Part shown: in pieces, positions 7,920-10,883 of the stretch | Position numbering within the stretch: position 1 is the stretch's first letter | Layout: each line of letters starts with the position of its first letter | Assembly: GCA_903838095.1 (NCBI GenBank) | Contig: CAILXE010000177.1 | Location: 1-10,883, forward strand | Length of the DNA stretch: 10,883 nt | Origin: an uncultured Chlorobiaceae bacterium | GTDB lineage: Bacteria > Bacteroidota > Chlorobiia > Chlorobiales > Chlorobiaceae | Direction: 5' to 3' | Translations under genes and position numbers: made by a program | Notes under the pieces: generated by a model | The model's input: only the letters and a program-made list of their open reading frames with translations | Databases searched by the model: none | What the model was told of the DNA's origin: nothing

Positions 7920-9431
7920 ATGAAAGTAATAGTAACAAAAAATGATCTTCAAAGTCTTTCTGCCGATTTGCTGGCGCTGCCATTCAGCAGTGTTGAGCTG
8001 AAAACAGAAGGAGAAAAGGCGCTTGCTGCAATGGGTTTTGGCTTGCAGGTACTGAAAGATTTCAAGGCGGAGGCTGGTGAACTTGTGTTGCTCTATGGCG
8101 GTGGCCATGAGTATTCCGCTGCAAGGATAGCCCTTCTTGGAATCGGTGAGGGAAAGACGATAGAGGATTGGCGAAAGGCTGCAGTTGCGTTTGCCTCTAA
8201 AGCAGTGGATTTGAACATTGAAAAAGTTGCGGTTGATTGTTCTGGTATTGAGGCTATCTCTGCTTCTGCCGGGCAGAGTGTTTCGACGCTCGTCGCTGCC
8301 TTTGTTGAAGGTTGTTTTGGTGGCTCATACCGGTTTGATTGCCTGAAAAGCGGCAAACTTGATAAAAAAAGTTCCGGAGAGAAATCCAAAGGGATTGCCA
8401 AACTTCAATTGCGGGTTGACAGCGCAGTCTCTGATGAGGCTGAAAAAGGAGTTGTCGACGGAAAGATTATTGGTTCATGCCAGAAGATGGCAAGGGATAT
8501 GGTTAATCTTCCCGGTAATCATCTTCATGCCGGAGATATTGCTAAAGCGGCAGTGGATTCCGGGAAAAAATATGGTTATGATGTGACGGTTTTTCATAAA
8601 AAGGAGATCGAGGCGTTTGGTATGGGAGGCCTGCTTGCAGTGAACAAGGGCAGCCATCACCCACCAACCTTTACTGTACTTGAGTATAAGCCAAAAGGGA
8701 AAGCCAATGCTGTGATTGCTCTTGTCGGGAAAGGTGTTACTTTCGATTCTGGCGGGATTTCGCTCAAACCTTCCGAAAATATGGGTGAGATGAAGTCAGA
8801 TATGTCCGGCGCAGCAAGTGTGTTGGGAGCCGTTGAGGCGGCTGTTCGTCTTGCGCTGCCCCTGCATATCATAGGATTTATTCCGGCTACGGACAATATG
8901 CCCGGGAGTACGGCGCAGCAGCCTGGTGATGTTATTACTACCTATTCAGGAATTACTGTGGAAGTTGGTAATACCGATGCAGAAGGACGTCTGATTCTTG
9001 CTGACGCATTGAGCTATGCAAAGGAGAAGTTCAACCCGGATGTGATTATTGATGTTGCCACACTGACTGGAGCATGCATTGTTGCGCTTGGTTATGCGGT
9101 GGCGGGTCTTTTCTGCAACAGCGACAAGCTGGCTGATGAGATTTTTCAGGCAGGACAACAATCGGGCGAAAAGGTCTGGAGGATGCCTCTTTGGGATCTT
9201 TATGGTGAGCAGATAAAGTCGGATGTTGCCGATGTCAACAATACTGGAGGACGTGGAGCCGGTTCGGTTACTGCTGCAAAATTCCTTGAAAAATTTATCG
9301 ATGGGCATAAAAATTGGGCTCATATTGATATAGCAGGCCCTTCGTTTACTCCGAAGGGAGCAGGCAAGGTTAACGGAGGAACAGGTTTTGGTGTTGGCTT
9401 GCTGGTGGAGTTTCTGAAAAAATGGTCTTGA
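7920..9431 (+). CDS. pepA: Leucyl aminopeptidase (M17 family, PepA)
   Basis: This cytoplasmic two-metal (Zn/Mn) exopeptidase removes N-terminal residues, preferring Leu, from peptides. I chose ATG 7920 (MKVIVTKN), which gives 503 residues; an in-frame ATG at 7908 would add four. Numbered from 7920, the variable N-terminal macro-like domain spans about 1-165 and the catalytic domain follows. Metal ligands and catalytic residues are all visible: Lys271 and Asp276 (VGKGVTFDSGG), catalytic Lys283 (ISLKPS), Asp294 (MKSDMSGAA), and Asp353, Glu355 and Arg357 (NTDAEGRL). The last is the diagnostic M17 signature. These correspond to E. coli Lys270, Asp275, Lys282, Asp293, Asp352, Glu354 and Arg356. 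Length matches the family (about 500). The gene lies 32 bp after the DHH gene and 42 bp before the hydrolase, probably in one transcription unit. Confidence 0.95.
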   Translation: MKVIVTKNDLQSLSADLLALPFSSVELKTEGEKALAAMGFGLQVLKDFKAEAGELVLLYGGGHEYSAARIALLGIGEGKTIEDWRKAAVAFASKAVDLNIEKVAVDCSGIEAISASAGQSVSTLVAAFVEGCFGGSYRFDCLKSGKLDKKSSGEKSKGIAKLQLRVDSAVSDEAEKGVVDGKIIGSCQKMARDMVNLPGNHLHAGDIAKAAVDSGKKYGYDVTVFHKKEIEAFGMGGLLAVNKGSHHPPTFTVLEYKPKGKANAVIALVGKGVTFDSGGISLKPSENMGEMKSDMSGAASVLGAVEAAVRLALPLHIIGFIPATDNMPGSTAQQPGDVITTYSGITVEVGNTDAEGRLILADALSYAKEKFNPDVIIDVATLTGACIVALGYAVAGLFCNSDKLADEIFQAGQQSGEKVWRMPLWDLYGEQIKSDVADVNNTGGRGAGSVTAAKFLEKFIDGHKNWAHIDIAGPSFTPKGAGKVNGGTGFGVGLLVEFLKKWS

Positions 9432-9473
9432 AATCAGCAGCTTTGCAAGTGTAGTTTATTTATCTGAACGACC

Positions 9474-10178
9474 ATGACAGCACCGCTGAAAAATCCCGTA
9501 GTGATCATTCCTGGTGTCCTTTTCTGGGATTCTCTGTATGATTCCATGAAAGAGGCGCTTGCCGGATATATTCCAGAAGAGAGAGTCGCTGTTGCGCCAG
9601 TATCTCTTGTTGACTGGATTGGATTTCCTCCGTCACCTGAAAGATCGACAAACAGGGTCATGAAAGTTGTTGATCGTACTGTCAGGCAGATGGGGCAGAA
9701 ATTTCCTGGAGAGCCGATAACTCTTGTGGCGCATAGCGGGGGAGGAACTGTTGCCATGGTTTATCTGCTTGAGCAACGTTTTCAGGGGGATATTTATCAT
9801 TCAGGGAGGTTGGTTGGTAAACTTGTTACTCTTGGAACTCCTTTCCATACTCATGAGCGTTATGCAAAAATTAAAACAGATTTTATCTTCAGCCATCTGA
9901 ATGATAAATTTTTTGAGCGCTGTCGGGTTGTTTCTGTCGTCAGTGATAAGTATTATGGCAATCTTCATGGAAGTTTTGTGGAAAAAATGTGTTTTAAATT
10001 TTACAGTAGCGTTATCAATGATGGTAATGTGGCGGGTGACGGAATTGTTCCAGCAATGAGCAGTTTCCTTGAGGGTGCTGAAAATATTACTATTCCGGAT
10101 GCAGAACATCTTCCAACACCACATACCCGTTGGTATGGCACAAAAGAGGGGGTTGAACAATGGATTCAATGGCTTTGA
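9474..10178 (+). CDS. Small alpha/beta hydrolase, lipase-like
   Basis: The 234-residue protein has no signal peptide or membrane helix and fits a cytoplasmic alpha/beta hydrolase. An oxyanion-type loop PVVIIPG (8-14) is followed by the nucleophile elbow LVAHSGGG (84-91) with Ser88. LVTLGTPFH (117-125) is as seen in lipase/PGAP1-like relatives. The acid is probably Asp189 in GDGIVP (188-193), and His212 (AEHLP) or His217 (TPHTRWYG) is the catalytic base. The pattern TLGTP, GDGIVP, LEGAEN and a C-terminal RWYG-x6-VxxW resembles, from memory, a family found in cyanobacteria and plastid-bearing plants. The substrate is unknown; a lipid or pigment ester is a guess. No Shine-Dalgarno is visible at ATG 9474. 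The 3' end overlaps the lipoprotein gene by 19 bp in a different frame, which suggests coupled expression. Confidence 0.82.
   Translation: MTAPLKNPVVIIPGVLFWDSLYDSMKEALAGYIPEERVAVAPVSLVDWIGFPPSPERSTNRVMKVVDRTVRQMGQKFPGEPITLVAHSGGGTVAMVYLLEQRFQGDIYHSGRLVGKLVTLGTPFHTHERYAKIKTDFIFSHLNDKFFERCRVVSVVSDKYYGNLHGSFVEKMCFKFYSSVINDGNVAGDGIVPAMSSFLEGAENITIPDAEHLPTPHTRWYGTKEGVEQWIQWL
10146..10152 (+). promoter_or_regulatory. Ribosome binding site of the lipoprotein gene
   Basis: GAGGGGG, inside the end of the hydrolase gene, lies 7 bp before ATG 10160 and favours that start over the in-frame ATG at 10169. Confidence 0.5.
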
Positions 10179-10883
10179 GGGATAGTCGATCAAGGGTTGC
10201 CGGTGTTGTGTTTTTAGCATTTCTGCTCCTTTTGTCGTCCTGCACTCCAGAAAAGCAAAAGCTTGATCCGCAGCAGCAGCATATTGAGTCGATGATGGCG
10301 ATTCTTGCCCAGGTGCAGAAAAATCTTGGACGTATTCAGCAAAAAGAGTCGGTTGTTGAAAGGCTTTCTTCCGGGATTGAGGGCAGGGAAAGTCAGGATG
10401 TTGAGCAGATTGGGAAGGATATTGCAGCCAGTATTCGGTTTATCGATTCAACTCTTGTGGCAAGTAAAAATCTTGTCAAAAAGCTTGAAGAGGAGAACAA
10501 GGCTTCATCCTATCGCGTGGAATCTCTTGATCGCCTTGTGTCAGAATTACAAATTGCCATCAATACAAAAGATGGTGAGGTCAATACGCTCAAGGGTAAT
10601 GTTCAGAAACTGAACAAGCAGGTCTCTTCACTTCTTGCAACGGTCGATGTGCTTGATGAGTATATTCAGGACAAGGAAGCCCCACTGTATACAGCTTATT
10701 ATATTTCCGGGACCTTCAATGAACTTGTGGCGAAAGGTATTCTTGTTCCGATTAATCCCCTTGAAAAGTTTTTCGGAGCAGAGTATCGTCTTGCATCTGA
10801 CTTTAATGTGAAGCTGTTCAAAAAAGTTGATATCATGGAGACAAGGGATCTTTTCTTTGACAAGCCACTGAAAAATCTGAAAA
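10160..10883 (+). CDS. Coiled-coil lipoprotein of unknown function (cut by right edge)
   Basis: An open frame of 241 codons continues past the window end. ATG 10160 has a Shine-Dalgarno (10146-10152); ATG 10169 is an alternative. A short charged N-terminus (with Arg7, Arg10 and Arg12) precedes a hydrophobic stretch [16 protein letters not shown] (13-28). That ends in a lipobox-like LSSC with Cys28, the predicted lipid-attachment site. After Cys come about 20 polar residues, then a long helical, Gln/Glu/Lys-rich, coiled-coil region (about 40-165). A more compact segment follows: [20 protein letters not shown] at about 176-195, then IPVNP-like and FFGAEYRL stretches. This C-terminal layout (YY-x2-GT-x3-L-x3-G) recalls, from memory, lipoproteins or coiled-coil proteins of unknown function common in Bacteroidetes. 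It is probably a membrane-anchored periplasmic protein, co-expressed with the overlapping hydrolase. I do not know its function. Confidence 0.85.
   Translation, partial: MDSMALRDSRSRVAGVVFLAFLLLLSSCTPEKQKLDPQQQHIESMMAILAQVQKNLGRIQQKESVVERLSSGIEGRESQDVEQIGKDIAASIRFIDSTLVASKNLVKKLEEENKASSYRVESLDRLVSELQIAINTKDGEVNTLKGNVQKLNKQVSSLLATVDVLDEYIQDKEAPLYTAYYISGTFNELVAKGILVPINPLEKFFGAEYRLASDFNVKLFKKVDIMETRDLFFDKPLKNLK

Noticed and set aside
10305..10613. 102-codon plus-strand frame rich in Arg and Leu
   Set aside because: It is an out-of-frame shadow of the lipoprotein gene, which has a signal sequence and consistent coding character.

Overview
The window looks like chromosomal DNA from a green sulfur bacterium (Chlorobi, a Chlorobium-like genus) or a close relative in the Bacteroidota/Chlorobiota group. 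This is inferred from three things: the resemblance I recall of several proteins to that group, moderate GC with AT-rich spacers, and the fact that most genes have no Shine-Dalgarno sequence. No rRNA or other marker gene is present, so the genus cannot be fixed.

Left edge (1-747): a GC-rich, leftward, cut-off gene encodes the N-terminus of a DUF3375 protein, the JetA subunit of Wadjet (SMC-like anti-plasmid) systems. The rest of such an operon would lie outside the window to the left. It is followed by about 400 bp without a convincing gene, which becomes very AT-rich towards htpX. Next comes htpX (748-1629, +), a membrane zinc protease that closely resembles proteobacterial HtpX and has a good ribosome binding site, unlike most genes here. 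Positions 1-1629 therefore look like accessory or acquired DNA next to a housekeeping block.

Middle (1669-6716, all on the minus strand, read right to left): rlmN, a conserved protein of unknown function, and adk form a tight cluster. The unknown gene and adk share one base in a TGATG junction. The cluster ends in a strong intrinsic terminator, and priA starts only 11 bp beyond it. priA converges on htpX across a 39-bp gap.

Right (6829-10883, all +): diverging from rlmN are a DHH/DHHA1 phosphoesterase (NrnA-like), pepA (M17 leucyl aminopeptidase), a small alpha/beta hydrolase of a type I associate with photosynthetic bacteria, and a coiled-coil lipoprotein that overlaps the hydrolase gene by 19 bp and runs off the right edge.

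The core genes cover replication restart (PriA), adenylate balance (Adk), rRNA/tRNA methylation (RlmN), nano-RNA/pAp turnover (NrnA-like) and peptide turnover (PepA). The less explained parts are the Wadjet edge, the unknown gene between rlmN and adk, the priA leader, and the hydrolase-lipoprotein pair.
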